Positions 24,401 to 38,762 are shown, numbered from the stretch's first letter. The stretch is 64,000 nucleotides of DNA from Corallium rubrum (GCA_964035015.1 OZ036013.1:11225266-11289265), one strand, 5' to 3'. Notes: generated by a model not told the origin, from the letters alone. A program made the numbers and translations.

Positions 24401-26543
24401 GCTGCCTAGGATGTCTGAGGGTTCTCTCTTTGATGAGTAAAATCATCTGGTGTTAGACAGAGTAAAACAATAAAGGGGACCGTTTTTGGCCAGCTCAGGC
24501 AGGAATGGGTTAATCACTTGTTAACTCATTGCTGCCTAGGATGTCTGAGGGTTCTCTCTTTCATGAGTAAAATCATCTGGTGTTAGACAGAGTAAAACAA
24601 TAAAGGGGACCGTTTTTGGCCAGCTCAGGCAGGAATGGGTTAATCACTAATGTTAACTCATTGCTAAACTAAGGGTGAGGTTCTTAAGTTGTTTATAACA
24701 TGATCAAAGAGGTTTTCTAAAGAATTCAATAGGAAAAGAACTTGTGACGAGGTTCTATTGTTATTGCAAGGTTTATATAAGGTACATCAAAGAAAACCGA
24801 CTTGATCATATTATGATGGGTATTAAACTCACTTCCATATAAAGAGGCCTAAAGGCTTGTTCATATTAGGTGAGTTATCTTGGCAAGTCTAGATATCTCG
24901 ATATTAGTTCATTTCCATGTTAAAAACAGATTTACAGATTTTAATTACTTCTTCCCACAAGGGACTTTTCAAGAGCAATTTACATTAGTAAATTTCAAGT
25001 GGCTGAGTTGAAGGCATATTAAAGGCGCTCGAGGGAGCTGCCCTACGACACATTTATGACACACATGTCAGACCACGAATCACAGACCTAGGTGTTGATT
25101 TTATGGAGGGAGGAAAATCGGAGAACCCGGCGACAAACCCTCGAAGCACAGGAGAGACCAACTAAGCTCTACTCACATGAGTGTTCCAAGCTCGAGAACG
25201 GGGTTATTCCCAGACGGTCACCCATCCAAGTACTAAGCCCGTTGAACTGGGCTTAACTTTTGGTGAGAGGCAGTGCCCTAACAGCACACGCAACCCATGC
25301 TTATGTAAACCATTCACATGAGACTGAGATAACTGAATCAGGGATATAGATAACTCATGGTCGGAGTGATGGGGTAACCCTAGAGTTAACCCAACCTCCA
25401 TGTGAACGCTTTCACCCGAGTTGCATCTTTGTGGGGGGGGGGAGGGTCAACTTTTGTATAATTATGCATGCGTATTTATGCTTTTGCCCAAGATAACTTG
25501 GGGTGAAGCATTCACACGAAGCTAGGGTTATATCAAGCGCCAGGGTAACTCGGTTGTTGCATTTTATCATGTGAAACTGTCAACTTTGGTCCTAGCCCCC
25601 GAATTATCCCTACCCCCACCCCCCAGAAGAAATTATTAGTGTCAAACCACAAATCACAGACCTAGATGTTGATTTTATGGAGGGAGGAAAACTGGAGAAG
25701 CCGGTGAAAAACCCTCAAAGCACAGGAGAGACCAACTAAACTCTACTCACATGAGTGTTCCAAGCCCGAGAACGGGGTTATTCCCAGACGGTCACCCATC
25801 CAAGTACTAAGCCCGTTGAACTGGGTTAACTTTTGGTGAGAGGCAGTGCCCTAACAGTACACACCACCCATGCTTAAGTAAATCATTCACATGAGGCTGA
25901 GATAACTGAATCAGGGATATAGATAACTCATTGTTTGAGTGATGGGGTAACCCTAGAGTTAACCCAACCTCCATGTGAACGCTTTCACCCGAGTTACATC
26001 TTGGGGGGGGGGGGTAGGGTCAACTTTTGTATAATTATTCATGTGTATTTATGCTTTTGCCCAAGATAACTTGGGGTGAAGCATTCACACGAAGCTAGGG
26101 TTATATGAAGCACCAGGGTAACTCAGTTGTTGCATTTTATCATTTGAAACTGTCAACTTTGGTCCTAGCCCCCGATTTATCCCTACCCCCGCCCCCCAGA
26201 AGAAATTATTAGTTCACTTCACTAAATATTCTGCATGCTGAACAATATTAAAATTGCTCTTTAGAAGTAATCGGTTTAACCGACGTTCTTCAAATATTCC
26301 CTCACCTTCTTTTAATAACTTAAATACTTTATGCACAGTCTTAAATGGAATTGTAGAATTATTTTCAGCAGACATATCTTCGACTCTACTATCGTCCGTA
26401 TTTCCTTCGCCCCTCTTTCCGCCATCTTGGTTCCTTGTCCACCTCCCAAGTTCCTCACGAAGTGTTTCCGAAGTTCCTTCTAGTGCCAAGACATCCTTAA
26501 TTGCATTTCGAATGCGATCGGTGAGCAGCAATTGAACTGTCAT
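15381..26543 (-). CDS. TMEM199: TMEM199/Vma12-like V-ATPase assembly factor, six exons (whole gene)
   Basis: Exons at 26543-26306, 22141-22065, 20025-19936, 18920-18884, 17404-17292 and 15458-15381 join with consistent GT/AG sites and phases (1, 0, 0, 1, 0) into a 210-aa protein; the human protein is 208 aa. The order of parts fits the family: a helical N-terminal region, the signature 'IYLNELVEESGLYF', then 'SPELIARLEKLKAKQEQVRY', then two hydrophobic helices ('VVNFALSVAGTFVFGFM' and 'VMFGIILASIVALAELYFM'). Family knowledge: TMEM199 and yeast Vma12 are ER/Golgi membrane proteins needed to assemble the V0 sector of the proton pump. Introns 1-5 are packed with tandem and dispersed repeats. The N-terminal 75 residues are the least conserved and rest on the reading frame and donor site. 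Confidence 0.92.
15479..15790 (-). repeat. 120-bp tandem repeat with hammerhead-like core, minus orientation
   Basis: Three units, spacing 120 bp (ATAACGAAATACTGACGTTT at about 15507, 15627 and 15747). Read on the minus strand each has CTGATGA, a short variable arm, GAAACGTC, and flanking TACT/AGTA that can pair. It lies in TMEM199 intron 5, about 20 bp from exon 6. The same family is in plus orientation at 16360-17270 and 32558-33390. Confidence 0.9.
15960..16330 (-). repeat. Reverse-oriented copies of the 130-bp intronic repeat
   Basis: 16130-16310 carries, on the minus strand, two copies of the text 'CCTAGGATGTCTGAGGGTTC'...'ATCATCTGGTGTTAGACAG', the unit that is tandem at 24160-24680 and scattered at 22203-22440. 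The preceding 15800-16130 shows an imperfect inverted layout around TTGACTTCA but no gene. Confidence 0.7.
16360..16617 (+). repeat. 120-bp hammerhead-like tandem repeat, plus orientation (two units and a partial)
   Basis: The cores CTGATGA...GAAACGTC at 16374-16402 and 16493-16521 are 120 bp apart. A third unit begins at 16611 and is cut by the TIR element at 16618. TACT before and AGTA after each core can form stem I. Confidence 0.9.
16618..16915. mobile_element. MITE inserted into the hammerhead-like array
   Basis: The ends CATAGTCAGTCGAGATATGG and CCATATCTCGATTGACTATG are inverted and continue as GGTCTGGAAACTC on both sides. The target CTCTGAT is duplicated at 16611-16617 and 16916-16922 (7 bp visible), splitting one CTCTGATGAAGG core. 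The inside contains a smaller repeat of CCGTGCAC. It is non-coding. Confidence 0.88.
16916..17270 (+). repeat. Three further hammerhead-like units, two sequence types
   Basis: Cores at about 16918-16945 and 17171-17198 are of the TACT/AGTA type. Between them, at 17068-17095, is a diverged type, CTGACGA...GAAACGTT, with TCT/AGA in place of TACT/AGTA. The right-hand unit runs up to exon 5. Confidence 0.85.
17292..17404 (-). CDS. TMEM199: TMEM199 exon 5 (first TM helix)
   Basis: Acceptor GAATTTAG, donor GTAAGT, 113 nt. The first two bases complete a Val codon with exon 4. It encodes 'RSTSRQLSSVVNFALSVAG', then a hydrophobic helix and a 'SSQFAFTNIG' loop, which aligns with the first transmembrane helix of TMEM199. 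Confidence 0.9.
17455..17940. mobile_element. Palindromic MITE, GAAAATTAAGT...ACTTAATTTTC
   Basis: The left half (CGAAAATTAAGTTAGTCTTA onward) is mirrored by the right half ending at about 17930, with a centre near 17690. Arms are about 230 bp and more than 85% paired. The same terminal sequence starts and ends the copies at 17941-18840, 26695-27540 and 61711-62575. Confidence 0.85.
17941..18840. mobile_element. Same palindromic MITE family with nested fold-back
   Basis: The ends GCGAAAATTAAGT (left) and AATTTTCGCTTC (right) are inverted. Inside, GGAGCATGGCAGGAGCACTC at about 18043 is inverted at about 18358, and the 18480-18720 block is inverted around the TATATAACC/GGTTATATA boundary. This suggests at least two events layered in one spot. 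Confidence 0.75.
18884..18920 (-). CDS. TMEM199: TMEM199 exon 4 (37-nt microexon)
   Basis: Acceptor TTTCTCAAG, donor GTACAG. 12 codons plus one base (LIEKNQKEMAFE). It is the only candidate I found that converts the phase-0 end of exon 3 into the phase-1 start needed by exon 5. Low sequence conservation makes this the least certain exon. Confidence 0.7.
18985..19800 (-). repeat. Tandem tRNA-derived SINE-like array, about nine units
   Basis: On the minus strand each unit of about 68-92 bp reads GAGTCTCAGTAGCTCAATGG, TTAGAGCATCTCACTGG, TCATCAGAAGGTTGTGGGTT. TAGCTCAATGG fits the RNA polymerase III A box of a tRNA. The position expected for the B box reads GGTTGTACACA, so only its first half fits. 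The units are separated by a constant 'acacatattcaatctacgtt' linker. The array lies in TMEM199 intron 3. Confidence 0.8.
19936..20025 (-). CDS. TMEM199: TMEM199 exon 3
   Basis: Acceptor CAATTTAG, donor GTACAG, 90 nt, phase 0 at both ends. It encodes 'SPELIARLEKLKAKQEQVRY' and ten more residues, the best-conserved block of the family (PELVARLEK in vertebrates). Confidence 0.95.
20105..21995. repeat. 25-bp satellite, unit GTCTGGTGTTAGACAGAGTAAAATA
   Basis: About 75 tandem copies in TMEM199 intron 2. The left half mostly has ACAGAGT and the right half mostly ACACAGT, so the array grew in two phases. Occasional units are short or have an extra TA. The unit is a piece of the 130-bp repeat nearby ('ATCTGGTGTTAGACAGAGTA'), so it was probably amplified from that repeat. 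Confidence 0.95.
22065..22141 (-). CDS. TMEM199: TMEM199 exon 2
   Basis: Acceptor ACTTTTAG, donor GTAACT, 77 nt. The first two bases complete an Ala codon with exon 1. It encodes 'GTVIYLNELVEESGLYFEPV' and a short Lys-rich end, corresponding to the vertebrate LYLHELLEGSEIY block. Confidence 0.93.
22200..22500 (+). repeat. Scattered copies of the 130-bp intronic repeat
   Basis: Two and a half copies of the text 'TGCCTAGGATGTCTGAGGGT' ... 'AAATCATCTGGTGTTAGACA', diverged, in TMEM199 intron 1. Confidence 0.75.
22501..23250. repeat. Dispersed 'GAGTTAACCCTACCT' repeat
   Basis: Blocks with 'CCTAGCGCCAGAGTTAACCC', 'GAGTTATCTC' and 'GTCAACTTTTGTATAATTA' recur at 22870-23060, 23095-23250, 25310-25510 and 25870-26100. 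The arrangement is partly palindromic. A poly-G run is at 22805-22818. No gene seen. Confidence 0.6.
23251..23632. mobile_element. MITE with TIR CTGGTCAAACGA
   Basis: CCTGGTCAAACGAAGATAAG on the left is inverted as CTCATCCTCGTTTGACCGGG on the right. The inside is rich in GAGAGTTGATGAGAGT in both orientations. It interrupts the TATAATTA...TTATGC text of the surrounding repeat. Confidence 0.78.
23860..24080. repeat. Imperfect CCCTACCCCTAAGATAT repeats
   Basis: About ten variants of 'ccctaccccctaagatat', 16-20 bp each. Non-coding, in TMEM199 intron 1. Confidence 0.8.
24100..24165 (-). repeat. Copy of intron sequence just past the TMEM199 exon 1 donor
   Basis: AATATTAAAATTGCTCTTTA through GACGTTCTTCAAATATT also occurs at 26243-26300, immediately downstream of the exon 1 donor. 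It looks like an exon because it stays open, but the donor at 26305 places it in the intron. Confidence 0.75.
24160..24680 (+). repeat. 130-bp tandem repeat, four units
   Basis: GGTTCTCTCTTTGATGAG recurs at about 24162, 24290, 24420 and 24550. Units are more than 97% alike. They include the 'ATCATCTGGTGTTAGACAGA' text from which the 25-bp satellite could derive. Confidence 0.92.
25070..25300 (-). mobile_element. 5S-rRNA-derived SINE-like element
   Basis: The minus strand reads TTAGTACTTGGATGGGTGACCGTCTGGGAATAACCC, which matches the 3' internal promoter half of animal 5S rRNA (AGTACTTGGATGGGTGACC). It continues into a 'CTCCTGTGCTTCGAGGG' body. A second copy is at 25640-25870 and a third, opposite in orientation, at 60414-60712. 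This is the SINE3 pattern; the match to the 5S 5' half is weaker. Confidence 0.8.
25640..25870 (-). mobile_element. 5S-rRNA-derived SINE-like element, second copy
   Basis: About 95% alike to 25070-25300, with the flanking 22.5-23.2 kb-type repeat also duplicated. The whole 25070-25620 block therefore appears to be tandemly duplicated as 25630-26210. Confidence 0.8.
26306..26543 (-). CDS. TMEM199: TMEM199 exon 1 with start codon
   Basis: ATG at 26543, 79 codons plus one base, donor AAG/GTGAGG at 26306/26305. It has a helical 'VQLLLTDRIRNAIKDVLALE' segment, an acidic and polar linker, then 'TVHKVFKLLKE', which leads into exon 2 as in other Vma12 proteins. The open frame continues 30 codons past the donor, but that is intron. 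Confidence 0.88.
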
Positions 26544-26694
26544 TGAATTTACCTGCTATTTTCTGCTTCTTGTTTTCATTTTAGCAAGAAATCGCGAAGA
26601 TAAGCCGAGTGTTTTACGACTGTTGACGACTAGTGACGAAGTTACTTTTCCCGCCAAGTTCCGGCAAGAAGCTTAGGTAAGCAACTGTTTACGA
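26544..26694 (-). promoter_or_regulatory. Probable TMEM199 5' UTR and promoter region
   Basis: 150 bp between the start codon and an upstream MITE. It contains TTTCCCGCCAAGTTCC, a GC-rich patch in an A/T-rich region, and no TATA box. The assignment rests only on position. Confidence 0.35.
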
Positions 26695-27540
26695 AGCGAA
26701 AATTAAGTCCGTCTTATTTAAAAGAACACTTAAAATGACAAAGTAACATCTTTTGATGAGTTATTGGAGAAGATTATATATCTTTGCTATTTAATATCAA
26801 ACGAAATCAGTTGAAAATTCTACATGTTTTTTGGTGTTGTGGGAGAAACACATTACAAATTTTTGGTAAAAGTTGTTCGCAGGAAATTTTTTTGTATCTT
26901 GCAGGAAATATTTGTCAGTTTTTTTAATCCAAGTCAAAGTTTAAAGATAAATTTCCTATTCTTCAAAAAATCGATTTTCATATTCGATGACTCATCTTTC
27001 TATATTCTTGCCAAACCCAGCGGCGATTTGTAAACAATTCGAAAGTGTTTTGATTACATGACCTTAACCTGTCTAAGTTTTGTATATCCTTGCGCAAATG
27101 ACGCAACGATTTGTTCTAGAAAACAATGAAATATTTATCATTTCGGTATAGTGTTGCTGTTGCAGGCTGCAGCCGTCATTGTGCATTTACAAGAATGCAA
27201 GCTGCTTTATCTTATTCAACTAGTTTTAGCATTTCGATTTTTGACGCTAGTACTTGTATTACGTAGTATTCAATTGAAAAAGTTCGCTATTTCAAAGTAT
27301 GTATAGATACCACATTCAGATAAATTATGGTTTTGAGATACAAACTTGCAAGTCTGGTGGTATCACAACTTATAAAATTGAAAAATTCTATCAGGCAGGA
27401 AATCGTTCATTTAGTTTAGCAGGAAATATTTATTTTTGGATTTTGCTGCCAGGAAGTAAAATGCTTTACCTAGGACTGGAAGCAAGGAAACGAAAAACTG
27501 CAAAAGATTTTGTTATTTTAAGTGTTCTTTTAGTGTGATT
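26695..27540. mobile_element. Palindromic MITE copy with a foreign core
   Basis: Ends GCGAAAATTAAGTCCGTCTT and GTTATTTTAAGTGTTCTTTT match the termini of the 17.5-18.8 kb and 61.7-62.6 kb copies. The middle (about 26850-27460) is a different A/T-rich sequence with repeated 'gcaggaaatatTT' and no gene. Confidence 0.7.
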
Positions 27541-27800
27541 AAAGCATGATTATTTTCATTCAAATCAACTCAGAAATTTTCCCGCCAAAACATGCAAGCC
27601 ACTAAAAAGCCGTAATGTCTTCCCACAATGCCGGGAGGGCATTACCGCTTTTTCCCCGGACCTCTTAGCAACGAATGAGCGTGCGGTATTTAACGTAATG
27701 ATCCGAAAAGAAGTTTAGCTATATAATAAGTTACACATATTTTCCTTCTTCTACATCACCATAATAATATTATTCTCTAAATTCATCGGATAAGCGTGCC
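27541..27800. other. Spacer downstream of the secreted-protein gene
   Basis: 260 bp with GC-rich TTCCCGCCAAAACATGC, no ORF and no clear poly(A) signal (AATAAA) for the minus-strand gene. Weak AATAATATTATT at about 27760 is the closest. Confidence 0.4.
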
Positions 27801-33542
<5,742 letters not shown>

Positions 33543-33575
33543 TTTGGTTCCCAAACGGCAACTAGATCTTCCCAA

Positions 33576-33582
33576 TTTTATA
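33576..33582 (-). promoter_or_regulatory. TATA box of the secreted-protein gene
   Basis: TATAAAA on the minus strand, 33 bases before the start codon. With usual spacing, transcription would start within about 10 bases of the ATG, giving a very short leader. Confidence 0.5.
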
Positions 33583-34600
33583 CAAAACCATACTTTGTGA
33601 ATTCGCCATCCTAAAACTTATCAATAAACTATAATAGGATGCTTATCTACAAGCGCCAAGCGTGGATGTAGTTTATTGATGCGAATGACGACACTAGGAA
33701 AATAAGTCGTGCTTTCCTTACTGGGAAATTACATCAGGTGTCTAAGGGTAGATTAGTTTAATTCTGGCCATGGTTTGACTGGGGGAAGAGGTCAAGGATT
33801 TTGGCCATTGACACAAGGGCAGTTAATTTAGGGTTATAGTGGAAAACTTAAGGAAATTCTGTTAGTGCATGGTCCAACCCAGTGTTTCAGACGCCACCTG
33901 CATTCGGGCAGGTTGTTGCATGCTCGGGGTGCGGTTGTGCGCTGATGCGTAGCGAACCGTCGCGCTATTTTTAGCCTCGATTGTCTTATGTTGAAATTCT
34001 AAGCTGCAAGCTTCAAAATTAAAACTGTACATAGGTTTCGCGATTTTTATTTTTTTATTACTCGGGCTACTGTGGTAGTCGAGTCTATGTTTCGCGATTC
34101 TTATTATTTTTTTGCGACGCGTTATTAGTCCTCCACGCGGCCGCTGGCGATATTGACCAATAAGTTTTGCGAAACTGAGGCATGTGACTAACTGACCATA
34201 TATGCATGTGACCAGTGTTTGTTCACAGACATAGTTATTGGGCAGTAATGTCGCTGGCAAGTTACAATCGCACACGCCGTTCATTAAGTGAACTTGCAGG
34301 TGACACTTTCTAGGTAAGGACACTTGACATACTGACCGCTGTTTCTTTCTTTGCTTTCCTGATGTCTGATCACTCGTCTCGGATGTGTTCTGTGTGTTCA
34401 CAGACATAGTTATTGTAATGTCGCTGGCAAGTATCTTGATATTATTATATACGCTTACAATCGCACACGCCATTAATAATAGTTGTGTTGATATTTAATA
34501 CCTGAAGAGACTCGACATATGAACGCTGTGTACATGTGTGGAAATACGTTATTAAATACAGGCAATCGTGTTTGTTATTGCAAATTGTGTTTTCTATCGG
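33583..34600. other. Intergenic, with a 200-codon minus-strand open frame of doubtful meaning
   Basis: 33862-34473 is open on the minus strand, but it has no recognisable domain and spans a diverged internal duplication: 'TCACAGACATAGTTATTG' at 34225 and 34398, with 'AATGTCGCTGGCAAGT' following each. The duplication suggests repeats rather than a gene. Nothing else is seen. Confidence 0.4.
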
Positions 34601-34604
34601 AGAA

Positions 34605-35170
34605 TTAATAATAATAAAAGTCTTTATTTGAACACTCAAAACAAACGTCTGAGTTTACATATTAAGAATACTACAATTAGATTGTTACAGTTATTTACAT
34701 CAATTTTTTTAGTACTTTAAAATTCTAAGGTATAAATAAGAATAAGAATAAGAATATAGATAGTTTATATAAAATTGAAAAGACATCTATTTATAAACGC
34801 GTTTTTGAACCTCTCAGTTTTAACAATTGGTAATTCAAAGTCATGACCTCTCCGTCTTAAAGGTCTATTTAACTTACTAGGTAAAAGATTGTGTAAAGCA
34901 TTCTTATCATCATTTGTAATTCTTGACCATAATAAATTTCTTGTCTCTGTTCGATATTATTGCTTTAAAATCTGATCTGTTGCTTGTATAACCATTTCTA
35001 TAGGGACGATTGACAAACTTATCAATCTGACTTACGTATTTATTGTACGATGCTCCACCCCAAACTTCGGCTGCAAAGGTGAAAAGAGAGACTATAAGAC
35101 TATTGAAGAGAAGATCCAATTGATGCGTAGAGAGCCCGTAATGTTTGCAAACTCTTAGAATATACATTGA
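34605..35170 (-). mobile_element. LINE 3' remnant (RT C-terminus and tail)
   Basis: Reads 'RVCKHYGLSTHQLDLLFNSL', 'FAAEVWGGASYNKYVSQIDK', then after a frameshift near 34925 'LWSRITNDDKNALHNLLPSK', 'RPLRRRGHDFELPIVKTERF' and a stop at about 34765, followed by a short 3' UTR. It is 5'-truncated and frameshifted. Confidence 0.85.
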
Positions 35171-35339
35171 ATAACTTAGAATTGGATTGCGTTTTGACTT
35201 TTGTCTGTGACCAATGTGTTTAATAGACTTTAGACCTTAGCACTGCATAGCACTGTGATTTTGCAGTAGCCCGAGTGAACGCCTAAGCAGGCGTCTTGTT
35301 CGATTATGAAATTGGAGTCACCTAACAACTATGAAAGAT

Positions 35340-36055
35340 TTCTGAACTTTTAAGGTCTTCGTTAAGGTTTGCAAGTTCATTTCTGTAAAGCGCTCTCAAT
35401 TCGTCAGAATTTGTGCCACAAAAATAAAATAGATATCGTTAGAAAGCTATGAATTTGTAGAATACAATGGTGCCTTTGGATTCGCGATAAACACAAACCG
35501 TTAATAGTTGCGAATTTTTTAATTAAAACCAGAGGGCTTCACTTGGGGCGACTTAAGAACAAAGCGTTTCATTTTGTTGAAAATTTTTTTTCGCAGTTCG
35601 ATTCCGAGATAAATGTTCAGCAAAACGGTGTCAGCGTTTTTTTATTTATTGCCTGGTTTCGAATTTATGACTTATTTTGTCCGAATGTTGGTCGAAAAAC
35701 AGCATTTTTAACTTTGGTCGTCAATAAAATCGGCAAAACTCGACATATCAAAAAACGCTGACACCGTTTTGCTGGAAATTTATCTTGGAATCAAACTACA
35801 AAAAAAGATTTTGAACAAAATAAAACGCTTTTTTCTCGAGTCGCCCCGAGTGAAGCCCTCTGGTTTTAATTAAAAAAATTCACAACTATTAACGGTTTGT
35901 GTTTATCGCGAAACCAAACACACCATTGTATTCTACAAATTAATAGCTTTCTAACGATATCTGTTTTATTGTTGTGGCATAAATTCTGACGAATTTAGAG
36001 CGCTTCGCAGAAATGACCTTGGAAAGCTATACGAAGACCTTAAGACCAAGTTTTT
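35340..36055. mobile_element. Large fold-back element (about 700-bp palindrome)
   Basis: Arms of about 340 bp mirror each other around about 35699: AAGGTCTTCGT (35355) against ACGAAGACCTT (36033), and ACCAGAGGGCTTCACTTGGG against its complement at 35849. Only a few percent mismatch. The 72-codon open frame inside is an artefact of the palindrome. Confidence 0.9.
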
Positions 36056-36750
36056 ACACAATTGACCTAAACTCAATTGCTGCAGGGCCAACAGAAATCA
36101 AGATGTCACATTTACAATCCCTTTCAATCTCACTTTAATTTTGTCCATCCGTTCTTCTGCGCAGGTTTCTAGTATCCCTTTTATGTTTTTATATAATATA
36201 AAACCATTATTGTGAGATTTTGTACAATTTTAGGACAATTTTGTTTCTTTTTAAGAATTGCTAAAAACGGGGTGACATACAAGGACGTAGGCAGGATTTG
36301 TTAGTCAGGGGGGCAGTAAGACTTGAATTTCTAGGGGGTCCGTGGGTATGCTCCCCCGGAAATTTTTTGAAATTTGAGTCTCTGACTCCCGATCGCATTT
36401 CCCGCGATCTGACATCATATTTGAGCAAAATTTTGAACATTTTAGAACATATTTTTAAGACACATTCTCTCATTTTTACAAAAGATTTTGTCTAAAGCTA
36501 CAGAACTACAGTCATTTGCAACTCACTTGTCACTTTTCACCGAAATGTTCAGAAGTTCTTTACGAAGTTCGTGGTAAAATGAGCTTTGAACTTCCCAACG
36601 AACTTGTGAACTCAACTTCGGAACGAACTTCCGAACATTTTCGTGAAAAGTGAAACATTTGACTGTAAAATAATAGTTAGGGATAAAGCGCGAACGCAAC
36701 GCAAAAACTCATTATAACATAGCTTTGATATAGCAACGTTTTTGATTGGC
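36056..36750. other. Non-coding, with a fragment of a dispersed repeat
   Basis: 36285-36420 contains 'CCCCCGGAAATTTTTTGAAA' followed by 'GAGTCTCTGAC', which also occurs at about 49035-49085 and, partly, at 61230-61275. A run of GAAGTTC palindromes is at 36545-36650. No gene. Confidence 0.5.
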
Positions 36751-36754
36751 TGTC

Positions 36755-36885
36755 GTGCGTGCTCCATTTAACAATTAGACAACGAGTCCGAGTTGTCTAT
36801 GAGCGAATAGTCAACGAAGGCGAAGCCTGAGTTGACTATTCGCGCATAGACAACGAGGACGAGTTGTCTAATTGTTTTAGTATAC
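36755..36885. mobile_element. Fold-back element around GACAACGA
   Basis: AACAATTAGACAACGAGTCC is mirrored by its complement at 36850-36885, and the inside repeats CGAATAGTCAACGAAGGCG inverted. GTATACACCC just outside the right end is seen again as GGTGTATAC at 37250, so the whole 36755-37260 may be one larger TIR element. Confidence 0.7.
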
Positions 36886-37550
36886 ACCCTGTACCAACTC
36901 TAAAAAATACAGTTTTTCTAGTGCAAACTGACGAAAATATTGTGTTATTTAACCACTCGTGAGCGGCAAGTAAAAGCAGATTTATTAATAAAATACGGTT
37001 TAATTGTATAATTTCGTTCCTTACCATTAAAAATCTTCATGCCATATTTTGTGGCGTTTTTAGTTTTCTCAGGGATAGAATTTTCTATCAAACTCTCAAA
37101 AAATTCCTCCGAAACGTCTACAAAACGAGAGTTTACTGCCATATTCTTTCAGGTTTGTTTTCATTTTTTTTCAAACGTTGTCCATCACGAATAGACAACG
37201 GTTGAGTGGCCAATCAGAATGCAGGATTTGTAATAGACGATGGTTGGGTGTATACTAAAACTCGATGGAGCACGGCAAAAAAGCGCGGGAAAAAATTTCC
37301 AAAACAAAACAGTTTTAAATTGAGTTTTTATGGCCTTTTATATTATCAAAATGCCAAGTCATTTAATTTTATTGAGTAATAAAGAACAACGACCCAGAAG
37401 ACATAAACTGGGTCTGGGTAACCGAGTTTAAACTGTCCTTTCGGTTGGATTTTAGTGAACAAAAAAGACTTGGCTACGAAAGTAGAAAAACACAACAACC
37501 AAAACGATTCGCCGGCTTGTGAAAGGATTTAATGCTATGTTATAAAAGAA

Positions 37551-37695
37551 ATGGCTCATGGTTTAGTGTGCTCCATCGAGTTATGGATGCACTTGGGAAA
37601 TTAGGAGAGCACTCAAAAATCTAGGATTTTTTCGTGCTCTCCCAATTTCCCGCGTGCATCCATAACTCGATGGAGCACGCTAAACCATGAGCCAT
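37551..37695. mobile_element. Hairpin element (GGAGCACGCTAAACC)
   Basis: A nearly perfect 68-bp stem: ATGGCTCATGGTTTAGTGTG and TCCATCGAGTTATGGATGCA are mirrored around 37622. CTCGATGGAGCACG also occurs at 37262, the possible other end. Confidence 0.85.
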
Positions 37696-38084
37696 TCTTA
37701 ATTGTCAGAGTTATGATACCAAACGACCATAGTTAGTTCTTTATTCTGTGATTCTGGGAACAAATGTGATGTGTGACATTATAAAAATCATATTTTGGAT
37801 TTTCTCTTGGGGGTGGGGTGGGGGGTGGGGTGCAGTTGCCCCTGCTGCCCCCCCCCCCCTGCTATCTACGGCCTGGGTGACATAGCCTTTTTAAAGAGGT
37901 TATGCAGCAAAAAATAAGTTTGGGAGAGACTCTTATTAATTAAAAAACTTTTGAAGTTATAAAGATTGCCGTTTGCAGCTCTTCCATATCTCACTTCGTT
38001 CTTCAGATATTGAGATTTGTGTGATATGCAATAATATACACTTAATTAATGTCTGCTCCCGAGGGAAACAGTATATACACTTGT

Positions 38085-38228
38085 TGACTGGCGCCGAGGG
38101 AAACATCGAGTTTTACGGACCCGAAGGCTTCAATGTCACCCGAGGGCCGGCTTTAGCCCGAGGGTGACATTGAAGTCTGAGGGACCGTAAAACTCGATGT
38201 TTCTCGAGGCAAAAGTCAACAAGCGTTT
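38085..38228. mobile_element. Fold-back element with GAGGGAAACATCGAG
   Basis: CATCGAGTTTTACGG and CTTCAATGTCACCCGAGGG are mirrored around 38143. The CGAGGGAAA text also appears in a second fold-back at 39130-39375. Confidence 0.8.
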
Positions 38229-38377
38229 TGTTATATACCAAAGACCTTTAAAATACAAAATACAAAACTGCCTTGAAACTCGCAAACGGCGAAAAGACTT
38301 TGCGAAAAGACTTGCTACAAACAAAAGTTTCAGTTCTTATCCCAACACCGTTTTCGCCAGACTAGGGCATCAACTTA

Positions 38378-38762
38378 CAATTTGATAGTTCCCAAACCAC
38401 GTTCAAATTCCCTTAAGCGCACCTATGGGCACCTAGCCCCGGTCTTATTTAATGCTCTTGATGCTGATCTAAAACAACTTGCAATCTTACCTTTGACATC
38501 TTCCCTTCAATCTCGTCTTCTCCTTATCAAATTTAAGTTACGAGCTATATTTAGCTCTCGAGTGAAACGAGTCGACAACTTGGAACTCCTAATGTGTTCA
38601 AATTGTAAATTTTGTCTATTCTGTAATTGTGTATCATTTAATTAGTTTTAGTATTTACCAATGTATTTATGTTATTTTTTTGTGGAGGGCCATCTGTTAG
38701 ATAACTGTGACAGGTTAAGATGTTACTCTCCTTAAATAAAGTATTGTATAGTGTATTACCAA
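38378..38762 (+). mobile_element. LINE 3' remnant
   Basis: The frame from about 38382 begins 'VPKPRSNSLKRTYG', followed by 'LAPVLFNALDADLKQL'. This is the pattern 'PRTNSLKRTFGYRGAxLWNSLP' near the C-terminus of cnidarian LINE proteins, here diverged. It ends at 38643, followed by a 3' UTR with AATAAAG at about 38737. Confidence 0.65.

Noticed and set aside
26216..26305. TMEM199 exon 1 extended to the frame's stop at 26214 (GEGIFEERRLNRLLLKSN)
   Set aside because: The GAAG/GTGAGG donor at 26306 fits the phase of exon 2, and the extension recurs as an intronic repeat at 24100.
33862..34473. 203-codon minus-strand ORF as a gene
   Set aside because: It runs through an internal duplication and shows no domain or splice context. 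Listed only as doubtful.
35543..35761. 72-codon ORF in the palindrome
   Set aside because: It lies across the palindrome's centre and arises from its arms.
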